From Romanomermis culicivorax (taxonomy: Eukaryota; Nematoda; Enoplea; Mermithida; Mermithidae): 64,000 nt of DNA. The stretch lies in the NCBI GenBank assembly GCA_963922205.1, contig CAWUHX010000043.1:1364001-1428000 (forward strand), given 5' to 3'. Positions 28,718 to 46,565 of the stretch are shown piece by piece. The notes below the pieces were generated by a model. That model had not been told where the DNA came from. It searched no databases and worked only from the letters and a program-made list of their open reading frames with translations. Numbering within the stretch: the stretch's first letter is position 1; the number at the start of each line of letters is the position of its first letter. The position numbers and the translations under genes were made by a program.

Positions 28718-29215
28718 TTACTTGAACTTCGGAGACATTGGTATTTCGTCTGTTGAAATCAACTGCATAGCTGTCACTGATATCTTTCTTCCGAAATTAC
28801 TGGTACGGGAGACGCATGTTTCTAATTTTTCGTGCAGAGTAGAGCAGTAGCCATGTGCAATTTTTCTGGTAATGCACGAGTTGACGTTCGCATTTTTTAA
28901 TGGTGACGTTGGAGATGATGCCAACTAGAATTTTCTCGGCCCAAAATTCAAAGTAAATGAATTGATGGGCGATGACTTCGGTAAGTTTTTTGGACGAGGT
29001 TCTTCTTCTAACGAAGTTGAACCGCACTTGATATCGCGTTGTTGCGAATTCAACTCTGCAGGCCCCTCAACTACTGACACCTTTTTTTGCTGTGAGTTTT
29101 CACTGTCCAATCTATTACTCATTCTGTTGTCGAATGGCCCCTGAATTTCCTGTTTTGGGACCGCAGCCCCTGTTGTAAGTCCAATTTTCTGGGCTGCTTT
29201 CCCTTCCGTACATTT
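28718..29215 (-). CDS. Possible coding fragment, unknown product
   Basis: On the minus strand a frame is open from about 29215 to 28925 and includes MSNRLDSENSQQKKVSVVEG and EEEPRPKNLPKSSPINSF. One TAG interrupts it, and the same frame continues from 28924 to 28718 (ASSPTSPLKNANVNS..., ending EIPMSPKFK). The TAG lies in AAAATTCTAG, which could instead be a splice acceptor. Composition looks more protein-like than the surrounding shadows, but I recognise no family and find no start or polyadenylation evidence. Low confidence. Confidence 0.25.
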
Positions 29216-29385
29216 TCATTTTCCTAGGCACTGCGCCCTTCTGTTCTTGTTTTAGTTTCTTGAGTCATCATTCGCCCTGCAGCTCTTCAGAGTCGAATCT
29301 GTTAGGAGTTCATTCCTCATGTAATTATCAACAAGTTATTGTATTTACAGTAATTTACGGTGAATAAATATTACTAAATCATAGA

Positions 29386-29985
29386 TAAATATAAATAAAT
29401 ATAAATAAATATAAATAATTATGAATAAATATAAATAAATATAAATAAATATAAATAAATATAAATAAATATAAATAAATATAAATAAATATAAATAAAT
29501 ATAAATAAATATAAATAAATATAAATAAATATAAATAAATATAAATAAATATAAATAAATATAAATAAATATAAATAAATATAAATAAATATAAATAAAT
29601 ATAAATAAATATAAATAAATATAAATAAATATAAATAAATATAAATAAATATAAATAAATATAAATAAATATAAATAAATAATATAAATAAATATAAATA
29701 AATATAAATAAATATAAATAAATATAAATAAATATAAATAAATATAAATAAATATAAATAAATATAAATAAATATAAATAAATATAAATAAATATAAATA
29801 AATATAAATAAATATAAATAAATATAAATAAATATAAATAAATATAAATAAATATAAATAAATATAAATAAATATAAATAAATATAAATAAATATAAATA
29901 AATATAAATAAATATAAATAAATATAAATAAATATAAATAAATATAAATAAATATAAATAAATATAAATAAATATGAATATAAAT
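29386..29985. repeat. 10-bp satellite (ATAAATAAAT)n
   Basis: About 59 units of a 10-bp AT-only repeat, nearly perfect, with one phase slip at about 29680 and variant units at both edges (29420, 29975-29990). Read on the minus strand it gives a false ORF with a 10-residue Ile/Tyr/Leu/Phe period. Confidence 0.97.
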
Positions 29986-30240
29986 AAATATGAATAATAA
30001 TCAATAATAATCAATAATAGTAAATAATAATAAATAATAATAAATTAATAATAAATAATATAAATCACCACAATAAATGTAAATAATCATGATAAATATA
30101 AATAATCATGATACATATAAATAATCACAATAAATGTAAATAATCATGATAAATATAAATAATCATAATAAATATAAATAAACATAAATAATGTAAATAT
30201 ATAAAAAATATTCATAAATATAAATAATAGATATAAATAA
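29986..30240. repeat. Transitional AT repeats between two satellites
   Basis: Irregular units: AATAATAAAT-like, then about six units of 18-20 bp containing AATCATGATAAATATAAAT or AATCACAATAAATGTAAAT (30060-30180). It sits directly between the 10-bp and 13-bp arrays, as if the arrays share an origin. Confidence 0.85.
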
Positions 30241-30626
30241 TAAACATAACTAATCAATATAAATAATAAATATAAATAATAAATATAAATAATAAATATA
30301 ACTAATAAATATAAATAATAAATATAAATAATAAATATAACTAATAAATATAAATAATAAGTATCAATAATAAATATAAATAATAAATATAAATAATAAA
30401 AATAAATAATAAATATAAATAATAAATATAAACAATAAATATAAACAATAAATATAAATAATAAATATAAATAATAAATATAAATAATAAATATAAATAA
30501 TAAATATAAATAATAAATATAAATAATAAATATAAATAATAAATATAAATAATAAATATAAATAATAAATATAAATAATAAATATAAATAATAAATATAA
30601 ATAATAAATATAAATAATAAATATCA
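30241..30626. repeat. 13-bp satellite (AATAATAAATATA)n
   Basis: About 29 units of a 13-bp AT-only repeat, with C-containing variant units in the first third (30300-30450) and near-perfect units from 30450 on. It translates on the minus strand with a 13-residue period, which is an artefact. Confidence 0.95.
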
Positions 30627-31543
30627 CCAAATAATATTAAATAAATAAGTAAATAAATATTACTGCACATGACCGATAAACTGAACAAGATTCAAGACGT
30701 ACAGGGCCGCATCACATCTTTTACTGTAGTCAGCGGGGTTCCTTCCAGCATCCGTCATTTTCCGACACCTTTGACTTATAAACTTGATAGTGGTATCAGT
30801 GACCGGGTTTCCCTCCAAATTACGCACACCCTTAGTCTTGAAATGAGAAAGAGAAAGTTTTTCATTAAATCACTATGACTCGTCGCCTTATGGTATGTTG
30901 GAAATTCACCACGCTTCACTGAATATAGTCCGTTTTTTATAAAATACTGCTTAATTGACCAAAAATGACAAAAAAGTGCTGTCGCCAAAATAGTTTGCAC
31001 GAAGCCTTCACTGTACATGTTTTGCTCAAAAAATTATTAAAGGATAGTTGAATATGCGCTCACAGACTTTCAGTCTTATGTGACATATAGTTATGCAGAA
31101 AATCTTAATGTGAGGTTTTATTATTTTTACACTCTATTTCAAAATGATCCTCGAAACGCAAAAAGTTCAATGGCATTATGTAAACATGGGATAACCGTGC
31201 ATCGTAAGCCAAAATTTCAAATTGACACAGTCAGTCTTAGAAAAAATGGGAGAACGCGGTCGCGGGTTGTTTGCTTGCATGAGCACTTTTTTACAGGCTC
31301 ATTTGGAAAAAATGGATTATGGAAGCATTTCAAGAAAAACATACTGTATATAAACCTATGAAATGAAACATTATGATCATTATAATTTCAAGTTTTTTCC
31401 ACCTATTCCCAAAACAAGTCCGCATTATTTCAGAAGTACATCTTTTTAGGGGTGACCCGGATATAACCCCCATTTGCCATTTACAGACACCATTCTTTCA
31501 AGTTTCACCATTAATTTTAATTTTCCGCGTAAATTTCGAAACA
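30627..31543. other. Upstream flank of the EGF-MAM gene
   Basis: No conserved coding signal. It should hold the gene's promoter and 5' UTR, but I see no TATA or initiator that I can defend. Confidence 0.35.
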
Positions 31544-38070
<6,527 letters not shown>

Positions 38071-38260
38071 AATTGTTTGGAATAAAAAACGGGAACTCAA
38101 CTTGCTTGTGCTTTGATGAAAATTGACTTGTTATGTGCTTTGATGTTCTTCTGATTATAGATGCAAGATAGAAAAATACTAAGTAAATTCATGCAAAAAT
38201 TTTTTTAACTGTATAAAGAACTTGTAATTTCGGCAGAAAGCATAAAGCATTAGGGAACGA

Positions 38261-40722
38261 GATCTGTCATCAATTTGATTGGTGGAAAAATTTCATACCT
38301 TCAATCAGTGTTGCCAAGTCAGGGGTTTTTCCCCAAATCTAGGGTTTTTTGAGGGCTTTGAGGTCTAGGGGTTTTTTGTTTCAGGTGTTTTTTAAGGGGT
38401 TCTTTATTTTTATTTTTGAGGTTTTGGGCACTTTTTTTCCACATTTGCACTATAATAAGGAAAAAAAAATCTGGAATGTGGAAAAAGTTTTTGAGGTCTT
38501 TCCACAAATGTGGAAGAAAAATTTGGGGTTTTCATATTGAAAAGATGCATTTTGGTGCATTTTAGGAGGTCCAAAATCCCAAAATTTTCCGGCGCTTCGC
38601 GCCGGTTATAACTTTAATAATCATAATTATTTATTGAGTAGCTCAGGCGCGGCTTTTTCACGTGTACCTTCATTTATCACTTAATCTATATTAGTTTTCA
38701 TCATCTTAAACGTGTTATCTCATGTTTTAATTAGTAATATTCAATATTTTATCATGATATATAATGGTGATTCGCATTTTTTCCTTTTTCAGAAAGAAAG
38801 ATCAATACGTCAAGTCAAGTCTCTATGCTTTTTGATGCGATTATTTTTTTGCTAACGTAAAATCAATTCAAAGGCTTCATGAAAATACCTTCCGGAAATT
38901 TATACTCCTCTTACTCATATATTTTCGACCAAGTTCTTGGGGGTTTACAAATAAATTACAGATTTTAAAATTTTTCGAGTAAAATTCTAGAAATCACGAC
39001 TTTTGAACACAAAATTGGAATCTAATTCTTGAAATAAATGTTCGGAAAATTGATTTTCCATCGTCCCAGAATGTCAATATACCCAAAAAATTTTCCGGCG
39101 CTTTGCGCCGGATACCATCTTTTTTGGGCTTCCACTTGTCATCATAGAGGACTTGACCATCAATTTCTCATATAATTCAAAGTCAATTATGCTCTTGGAT
39201 AGTTTTCTAGAAAATTTGTTCCACAATGCTTGTAGAATTAGGCTTTAAAGTCGAACATTTCAATTTTTTCTTCAATTTTAATGAATTGGCGCCGTAGCTT
39301 TCCCACCATTGGCCAATGTCGGGGTAGGTGTAACCATCCTGACCTGGGCTCAACAAAAATGGCCGGGTTCGGGACCCGTGGATTGGCTAAAACATCAATC
39401 CAGGAAGCCCTTTAAACACTGGTGACCGTACCAGGGGCTCCCCTGTTGCTCCAAGGGGGTAGGGATGTTGTATGGTAACATACAAGATTCCACCCGTGTC
39501 AGACTCATTATTGTATGCTAAACCTCCGCTGGGCTTCGGCATTTGGCTTCAGTTCCGGCCAAATACTAGTTGGAGTATGGCCTAAATTCTCTGTCGCGAA
39601 TTTTTCATGGCGTTCTGAGGTTAGATGAAACAAAATATAATGTTTTCTGCCTGAGTGGAGCTCGATTCAGCCCTAGAAGTTTTGCTAGTACCTGAAATTC
39701 CAAACATGTGCACTGGTTGCTGAACAATGGAGTCACAAACTCGGCCAAATTTAACAGCGTAGGGCATACGTGTGCATTTGGAGGGAGTACGATAGGGGTA
39801 TGATCCTTACCAGGTCTGGCGGATGCTTATCTATTACCCATGCATTTTGGGCAGATGCATACACAGTGTTTTTTTTCTGCACCGGGGTTTCTGCATAGTG
39901 CAGAAAATCCAAAAAAAAAGTTTCTGCACTGCGGTTTTCTCCTTTTACCACTGTTTTTATCCCCGGGGTCTTTTCTCTAAACGGGAGAAGGGGTCAAAAT
40001 TTGTTTCCCCATTTTCCTGAAGTCTTTTTCGCTTAAAAATGACGCTTTATTTATGTATTTTTGATATTTTTCAAACCTTCTGCTGTTTCTTAAAGCCGCT
40101 AATCCATTCAAATTGCGGAAACAGTTGAAATTTTTGAGTTTGATCGAAGTCTAATCTAAAAGCATTGTGGAACAAATTTTGCAGCAAAGTTTCCAAGGGC
40201 ATGATGACTTTGAATTACATGAGAAGTCGACAGTAAACTACTTCCATGAAGCTTTTGATTGATTTTACGTTGAAAAAGGAATAATCGCTTCAAAAAGTTC
40301 ACAGACTTGACGTATTGATCCTTCTCAAAAAATGCGTCAAGGAAATAATGTGAATCTTCATTAAATATCAAGATAAAAATATTGAAGATTACCAATTAAA
40401 ACATAAGATAATACAAGATGATGAAAACTATTAAAGATCAAATGGTAAGTGAAGGTAGACAGGTAAAAGCCGCGCCTGAGCTTGGTAATAAATAATAATG
40501 ATTATTAAAGTTATAATCGGATTCCGGAAAATTTTGAGATTTGGACCTCCTAAAATGCACCAAAATGCATCTTTTCAATATGAAAACCCCAAATTTTTCT
40601 TCCACAAATGTGGAAAGACCTCAAAAATTTTTTCCCTATTCCAGATTTTTTTCCACATTATAGTGCAAATGTGGAAAAAACAGTAATCTGTCATCAATTT
40701 GATTGGTCGAAAAAATTTATTG
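38261..40722. repeat. Inverted pair of ~460-bp repeats around a 1.3-kb centre
   Basis: 38444-38900 and 40225-40690 are reverse complements (for example GGAGGTCCAAAATCCC at 38564 against a GGACCTCCTAAAATGC block at 40542). Both include the TTCCACAAATGTGGAAG stretch and the GGCGC hairpin family. The pair is bounded by direct copies of a CTGTCATCAATTTGATTGGT stretch at 38266 and 40689. 38307 has CAGTGTTGCCAAGTCAGGG, which looks like a hAT-type end. Confidence 0.65.
39290..39570. repeat. GC-rich island, possibly a short retroposon
   Basis: About 270 bp of distinctly higher GC than its surroundings, containing TGGCCGGGTTCGGGACCCG, CAGGGGCTCCCCTG and a CTCCAAGGGGGTAGGG stretch. It sits inside the 38.3-40.7 kb inverted pair. 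GGTTCGGGACC resembles a pol III B box, but I cannot fold a tRNA around it, so the type is open. Confidence 0.35.
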
Positions 40723-40854
40723 ATTTTTTTAGTTGTTCCGGCAAATTTTCTGGCTTAGGCTTAGGTTTAGGCTTAAGTCTACGCTTAGGCTGGTTGAGAA
40801 GGAGTATAGACTACAATTTTTGACCAAACAAATTGAAGGTTATAGAATTTTCCC

Positions 40855-42495
40855 CAAATGGAGAAACGTGTTTTTTTGTGCCAAAACATGATTTTTAGCA
40901 CAAAAAAATTTGGAATGGCACAAAAAAATTTGAGCGTTTGTGCCGATTGGCACAAAATTTTTGGCTCTTCAAACATTAAATTTCCTTTATTTTCAGACGA
41001 TTTAGAGGCCGAAAATGCGACAAATTTTCGGCGCCTCGCGCCAGCATTTCTTTGTGCACGGAAATTTGTGCCAATTGGCACAGGAGACCAAAAAAATTTG
41101 TGCCAATGGCACAAAATTTTTTTTCTACTAGAAACATACTGAAAACTTCGGAAAAATTTTAGGTTAAAATTGTAATAAAAAGTTAACGTTTAAGTCATTC
41201 ATTAATTTTTTGTAAAAATCGTGCCCAATCTATTTTTCAGCTAACCATGTCAGTGAGATAAAAGAAAACTGTGCAAATAGTTCACGGTGACTCGAAAAGA
41301 ATTGGAATGCTGAGAAAATTCAGATAACTCTAGAGTTGTTCAGGAAGTTCAAATTGATTCAATTTTCGACTAAGAATCTTTTAACAATAATCTTTTAACA
41401 ATAATCTTTTAACAATAAAGACTAGTGAAAATAAAGTCGAAAATTGTGTAAATTTTCGATCGAGACATTGTACCATTACCATCGATATCGAATTTTCTAT
41501 TTGAATGAATCAAACACAAAAAGTAAAAATTTCAGTTTTAAATCCGAATGTGACTGAATTGACAGAGAATATTCAGAATTTTATTTCCATATTGACAGCC
41601 TATAAACTTTGCTGCAACGATGCTGATTGCAGATAAACTGTTCGAAGAGAACTCGTTCGCTTTCGGGTCAAATACTAGTTAGATAATATGATATTCATTG
41701 ACTCGGTGCGAAGCTCCGTAAATTTTTTGCGTTTCCGACCCGGCCCCTAAAATCGTCTAAAAATCAAGGAAAGTTAATGTTTGACCAGCCAAAAATTGTG
41801 TGCCAATTGGCACAAACGCTCAAATTTTTTTGTGCCATTCCAAATTTTGTGTGCCAAAACCATGTTTTGGCAGAAAAAAACACTGCTTCGCGCCGAGTCA
41901 TCGTATTTGACCCGAGCGCGAATGAGTTATCTTCGAACAGTGTATCAGCATTGTTGCAGCAAAGCTTTATAGGCTGTCAATGGATTATGAATGGAAATAA
42001 ATTCTGGGTATTCTCTGTTCATTCAGTCACGTTCGGATTTAAAACTGAAATTCTTACTTTTTGTGTTTGATTGATTCGAATGAAAACATTGATATCGTTG
42101 GTACAATGTTTCAACCGGAACTTTGCACAATTTTCGACTTTATTTTCACTAGTCTTTACATTGTCCTTAAATAGGACAAGATCCGTAGTCGAAAATTGAA
42201 TCAATTTAAACTTCCTGAACAATTCTAGAGTTATTTAAACTTTCTCAGCATTTCATTTCTTTTCGAGTCGTCGTCAACTACTTGCACAGCTTTTTCTTAT
42301 CTCACTGACATGGTTAGCTGGAAAAAAGGTCGGGCACGATTTTTACAAAAAATTAATGCGTTAAAGGTTAACTTTTTATCAAAATTTTAGCCATTTTTTT
42401 TTTAAATTTTTTGTGCCATTGACACAATTTTTTTTGGCTTCTTGTGCCAAATGGCACAAATTTCCGCGCACAAAAAAAATGCTGGGAAAGAGGTC
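40855..42495. repeat. GTGCCAATTGGCAC family: two forward and inverted copies forming a giant hairpin
   Basis: 41030-41885 is a near-full forward copy. 40855-41030 repeats its right end in reverse, and 41890-42490 is an inverted partial copy. The pairs 41230-41650 and 41920-42310 are reverse complements (a GAGTTGTTCAGGAAGTTC block at 41332; a GAACTTCCTGAACAATTC-like block at 42208). The family interior has the perfect 14-bp palindrome GTGCCAATTGGCAC at 41072 and 41799. Confidence 0.7.
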
Positions 42496-42876
42496 AAAAT
42501 TCCCCCCCCCCCCCCCATTTTCGCCAAGTCGTTTTTTCGCTTAAAAATGCCCATAAACGCTTTATTTACGTGTTTTTGAGCTTTTTCAAACCTTCTGGTG
42601 TTTTTAGAGCCGTCAATTCATTAAAATTGAGTAAAAATTGAAATTTTCGAGTTTAAAAACCCCATTTTTAAAATTTTGAATTAGGATTTTTTAGGATTTG
42701 TTTCGTTTTCTAGGGTTTTTTGTGATTTTTTGGGTTTTGTCTTTTTTTTTTTATTCCACAATGGTGGATTTGAACCAAGTAAAAAATAAAGCAAATGCAA
42801 TATCACTGAAGTTTTATTCTTCATGAAGCAAAACATTTTCAGATCATTTTATCGTATTATAAAACAAAAACACAAA
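42496..42876. other. Low-complexity T-rich stretch
   Basis: C-tract at 42503, then a fragment shared with 10130 and 40030 (CGCCAAGTCGTTTTTTCGC), then T-rich text with TAGGGTTTTTTGTG. No gene. Confidence 0.4.
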
Positions 42877-43160
42877 TTACTCAGCAAAATAGATAAGATC
42901 ATCTACCTCTACACCGTCGAAAAAATTGTTGGCACTGAATTTTATGAAGGCTAGTTTTTCTACCGATGCAGATGACAATCGATTACCTAACTTGGTGTGA
43001 ACAAAACCAAATGTTGAAAAATTACGATCTGATGGCGCAGTGGACACCACTAAGGAATACACTTGATTATAGCATGACAAAATAAATTGTGCCTGTTTGT
43101 CAGTATTAGTCTTAAAATTCGTACTCTCGAGGCAGCTTGATCTCTTTCTCTAAACAATTC
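42877..43160 (-). pseudogene. hAT transposase C-terminal dimerisation domain (fragment)
   Basis: Read on the minus strand from about 43150 to the stop at 42877: ...STAPSDRNFSTFGFVHTK then LGNRLSSASVEKLAFIKF. The SDRNFSTFG...HTKLGNRL...EKLAFI pattern is the hAT C-terminal (dimerisation) motif. The catalytic part is not found upstream (43160-43800), so it is a relic. Confidence 0.75.
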
Positions 43161-44420
43161 AGGATTCAGGAAGCTGAATTTGAATTTTTAAACATGAATT
43201 TCCAATAAAAATCGAAGAAAAATGATGTAAAAAACTAAAATTAGAGTTATGTAGCTGCCTGGTGCCGCCGAAAAATGGCAAAATCCTTCAATTTCAGCCC
43301 ATTTTTGAACCCAAAAAGCTGTCAGCTGCCCCTCTCTCCTGGGACTCTGCCGTCTCCTTCAAAATTTTAGGGCTGCTCAAGTCAGCTCACGAGCTGTTAA
43401 GCTGTTAATGACTCATGAGCAGAGTATAACAAAAACCTTTGCAGTTTCAAGCAATGTTATGTATTGTTCACTAGCACTGTTCATGAGTGCTCATGGCTCA
43501 TGAGCAGTAAAATCTGCCAAATATTTAGATAAACTGCCAAAGCGAATCAACTTCAGCCGAAAAAAGAATAGCTGAAAAAACAATTCAAAAATAAGTTAAA
43601 TTTGTTGGATACGAATCTATAGCTATTAGATGAGAATAACTCAACAGAACAGTCATGGGAACTGAATCGAATAGCGCTTAAAGTTTCCTGGATTGAAAAC
43701 GTACGAAGCATTTGATTTGTTTGTTGTGTGGTGTAATCCCACCTCAAATCTGTTGTCATATCAGTGTCAGGGAAGAGACTGCATTGCAGTTAATTCAATT
43801 GGCTTAACTCTCCATTTAGGATTAAATTGAATAGAAATTTGTATTCTCGAAAACAGATTGAAAAAAATGAATTAAAACCCTAAAACCCAGAAATGCCCAA
43901 TTTTTCAACCAAAAAACCCAATGCCTGCCAACCCTGGTTTGAGGTCTGATTTACAAGCATTATGGAACAAATTTTCCAGTAAACTATCCAAGAGCGTAAT
44001 GACTTTGAATTCCATGAGAAATTGACTGTTAAGTCTTTTATAATGATGAGTGAGAGTCCAAAAAAGATGTCAATCATTCCGTCAGATTCCGCGTGGCTGG
44101 AAAATCAATTTTCCCGAACATTTATTTCGAAAGTTAGATTCGAATTGTAATTTTATGATTTGAAAAATTTCAAAACCAGTAATTCATTCGTAAAATTTAA
44201 TAATAATGATAATACCGTTTTATTTGAGTATTTCGATGAAAAAACAGAACAAATAAACTTGTGGAAAAATAGATGATAACTGGAAATATAAATAACGGGT
44301 TAGTAAAAATATATACATACTTAGGTGGCGCAAAGGATTATAGCCCTTACTTGCGCCTCTTAAGAAAATCGCTAAAGTCCACTTGTTTTATTATATTCTT
44401 AAATTTTTGGAAATTTTCAA
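43161..44420. other. Intergenic repeat fragments
   Basis: 43940-44190 is a reverse fragment of the 13240-13965 family. Near 43906-43930, CCTGCCAACCCTGG resembles a hAT-type end. The rest has no supported feature. Confidence 0.4.
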
Positions 44421-44879
44421 TTATTTTGATATCGGGAGGTTAAATGTTTCAAATCCTGGCACATTTGGTTGAAAAATCGTATTTACATTTTTCAACAACA
44501 AAATTATTTTGTTCAAAAGCTCTAGTATTTGTAGAATGAGGATGCGTGAAAAATCACTGCATGGTACAGCTTGATTATTCACAATTATTCTCCTTGTTTC
44601 TAACCGTTCTAAATTAACGTGTTTCAAGCGATCTTTATATGTTAAATCGAAATTCCAAAGAATTTGTTTGTTAAAATGGTTTTGAACTTTTTCAAGTCAA
44701 TTAATATCAGAAATCTGATAACGATTCCAAACAGGAGAGCAATCTCAAAGATAGGTCTAATATAAATTTTGAATGCTTTGACTAACAAGCAGGTATTTTT
44801 GAAAAAATGTTTTACATAATAAACTGGAAATCCTACTTGCTAAAGAAGCTATGTTTTTTAGATAGCTCTACCTAAAGTC

Positions 44880-45060
44880 CTTAAAATTGATCACTGTTTG
44901 CTCCTACCTATAGCTCCTACCTAAAGTCCTTAAAATTGATCACTGTTTGCCTAATTTTGAAACAAAATGACGTGTTTAGTGGACATTTAGCTTCACTACC
45001 CCGCAAATTTTGAACTTTCTTTACCCCTACCTAAAAATCTGACATTGGGGACCTCTGTTG
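44880..45060. mobile_element. MITE, family of 5172-5351 and 17906-18077
   Basis: Contains the CCTAAAGTCCTTAAAATTG block twice (44872 and 44921), ACGTGTTTAGTGGACATTTAG and a CCCCTACCTAAAAATCTGAC block, ending GACCTCTGTTG. The duplicated left part suggests a local tandem duplication after insertion. Confidence 0.6.
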
Positions 45061-45639
45061 TTGGCGATAGCATTTTTTAGTGTAGCTGTAATATTAGCAT
45101 ATTTCCTCTCAAATTTAGGATATTTCTATTTCACTTTCCAAATACTATGTTTCTTAGCTTGAAATTTTATTAGTGATTCAAGATATTTGTGTTTGCGATC
45201 TATAGACTTGAAAGGAACGGAGAAATCAGTAGTAAAGTAAAAGTCATCAATGCACACACAATCGGAAAACCTGGTTGGCCAATTAACAAATAATAGATAT
45301 GGAAAAATAGCCTCATAATCAGCATTTTTAAAATCAAGCATTTTACAGCTATGTTTTTAAAGTAATTTACAACTAGGAATTTTGAAGCTTATAGAATTCT
45401 GATCACTTGTAAAAATGGATTATCTAAAACAATATTAGTGATAAAGTAGAGATAGAACAAAAGACAAGATCAAGAATGTTATTTCCAAGAGTAGGAAGTT
45501 TAATTAATTGCGATAATGAATTTCTGTTAATAATTAAGAGAAACTTATTGATGATACTATCATCACTGAAAACATTTTTCTTATTCCAGTTGATTTTAGG
45601 GAAATTAAAGTCACCCAGTAATAAAATAATTTTACTAGT

Positions 45640-46361
45640 ATTGCAATCAGACATGCACGGCAAGAATTTTCTAAGGCGAGAGGGTCCATGGACCTTTTTC
45701 CCGGGGCGGGGTAGGGGGGTGGGTGAGCAAAAAAACAAAAAAAAGTTCTGCAAGCCTATTTTTCATACAAAATGTGCACAAAAATCATGAAAAAAGCTGT
45801 CTTGGAAAAAGTTCACGGGGGTGTTTTACGATTTTTTGGCCAGGGGGGTGGCCAGGGTATCAGGTACATACATGTAATTAGGGGGGAAGTGCTATGGGAA
45901 CCCCCAGGAAACCGTCGACCATATGGCTAGCCATTGGGCGACTGCCCCCCCCAGATTTCCCAATCCTATGGCCAGCCATATGGTAGCCGTAGGGACCTCA
46001 AACTTTTGGTCGCAAAAATACTGAAAAATGTTAATTTTTGGATAAAAAATGTCAATTTTTGAACAAAAAATGGTCATAAACGTCAATTTTCTCTGCGCTT
46101 TGCGCCATGAATACATTTTTTCGGTTTTTTAGAAAACAACTACTATTTTTTGAACGATTTATCGGACTTTTTCGTGAAAAAAATCGATTTTTTTTTCTTT
46201 AGAGTCTTCTCCCGCCAAAATTTTGGGAATTACTGACTCCCGACCCAAAAAGTCGCCCGACCTCCCCCCCCCCCTCCCTAGACCTCGGGGCTCCGTTACA
46301 TGTATGATCAGGTATGGGGTTTTACCCCCCAACCCTCCCTATGTGCATATAGGATTGCAAT
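45640..46361. mobile_element. hAT element in the LINE, itself carrying a second hAT MITE
   Basis: Outer element 45648-46353 (258 bp without its guest) begins CAGACATGCACGG. The perfect 8-bp duplication ATTGCAAT is at 45640-45647 and 46354-46361. Taking it out joins EYYCN to TSKIILLLGDFN in frame. Another copy of this family is at 54312-54560. Confidence 0.85.
45859..46314. mobile_element. 440-bp hAT MITE, CATACATGTAA family, nested
   Basis: Element 45867-46306 begins CATACATGTAATTAGGGGGG and ends CTCCGTTACATGTATG, with perfect 8-bp duplication ATCAGGTA (45859-45866, 46307-46314). It lies inside the 45648-46353 element, so it is the younger insertion. Confidence 0.92.
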
Positions 46362-46565
46362 AGTATTCTGTAGTTTGTAAAAATTTTATGTTGTCATATT
46401 CAGACAGGTTCGGAGAGCGATAACACAAAACAAGTCTACATTTTGGTTTGGATGAAATAAAATCTAATGCAATAATTTCACTGTCATTATAATCTGGTGA
46501 AACACAAGGTTGGATTTTTAAGTGTTTTTGTAGAAAATAGCAACAGCACCATCGTGACGAATTTT

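Larger units (their letters stand above)
44421..46565 (-). pseudogene. LINE relic: endonuclease and C-terminal fragments
   Basis: Minus strand. 46560-46362 reads an endonuclease part (RHDGAVAIFY, a frameshift, then KCRLVLCYRSPNLSEYDN and EYYCN). 45639-45424 continues TSKIILLLGDFNFPKINW with the GDFN endonuclease box, then SQLIKLPTLGNNILDLV. 44870-44421 holds a frameshifted C-terminus (a RPI.E.AL piece, YKDRLKHVNLERLETRRI). The reverse transcriptase core between endonuclease and C-terminus is missing. Two nested hAT elements (45648-46353) split the endonuclease, and a MITE (44880-45060) sits near the C-terminal part. Confidence 0.82.

Noticed and set aside
29345..30688. Long hydrophobic Ile/Tyr/Leu/Phe frames on the minus strand
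   Set aside because: They are translations of the 10-bp and 13-bp AT satellites, with exactly those residue periods.
39310..39400. Possible tRNA around GGTTCGGGACC
   Set aside because: No acceptor, D or anticodon arms can be paired at tRNA distances on either strand.
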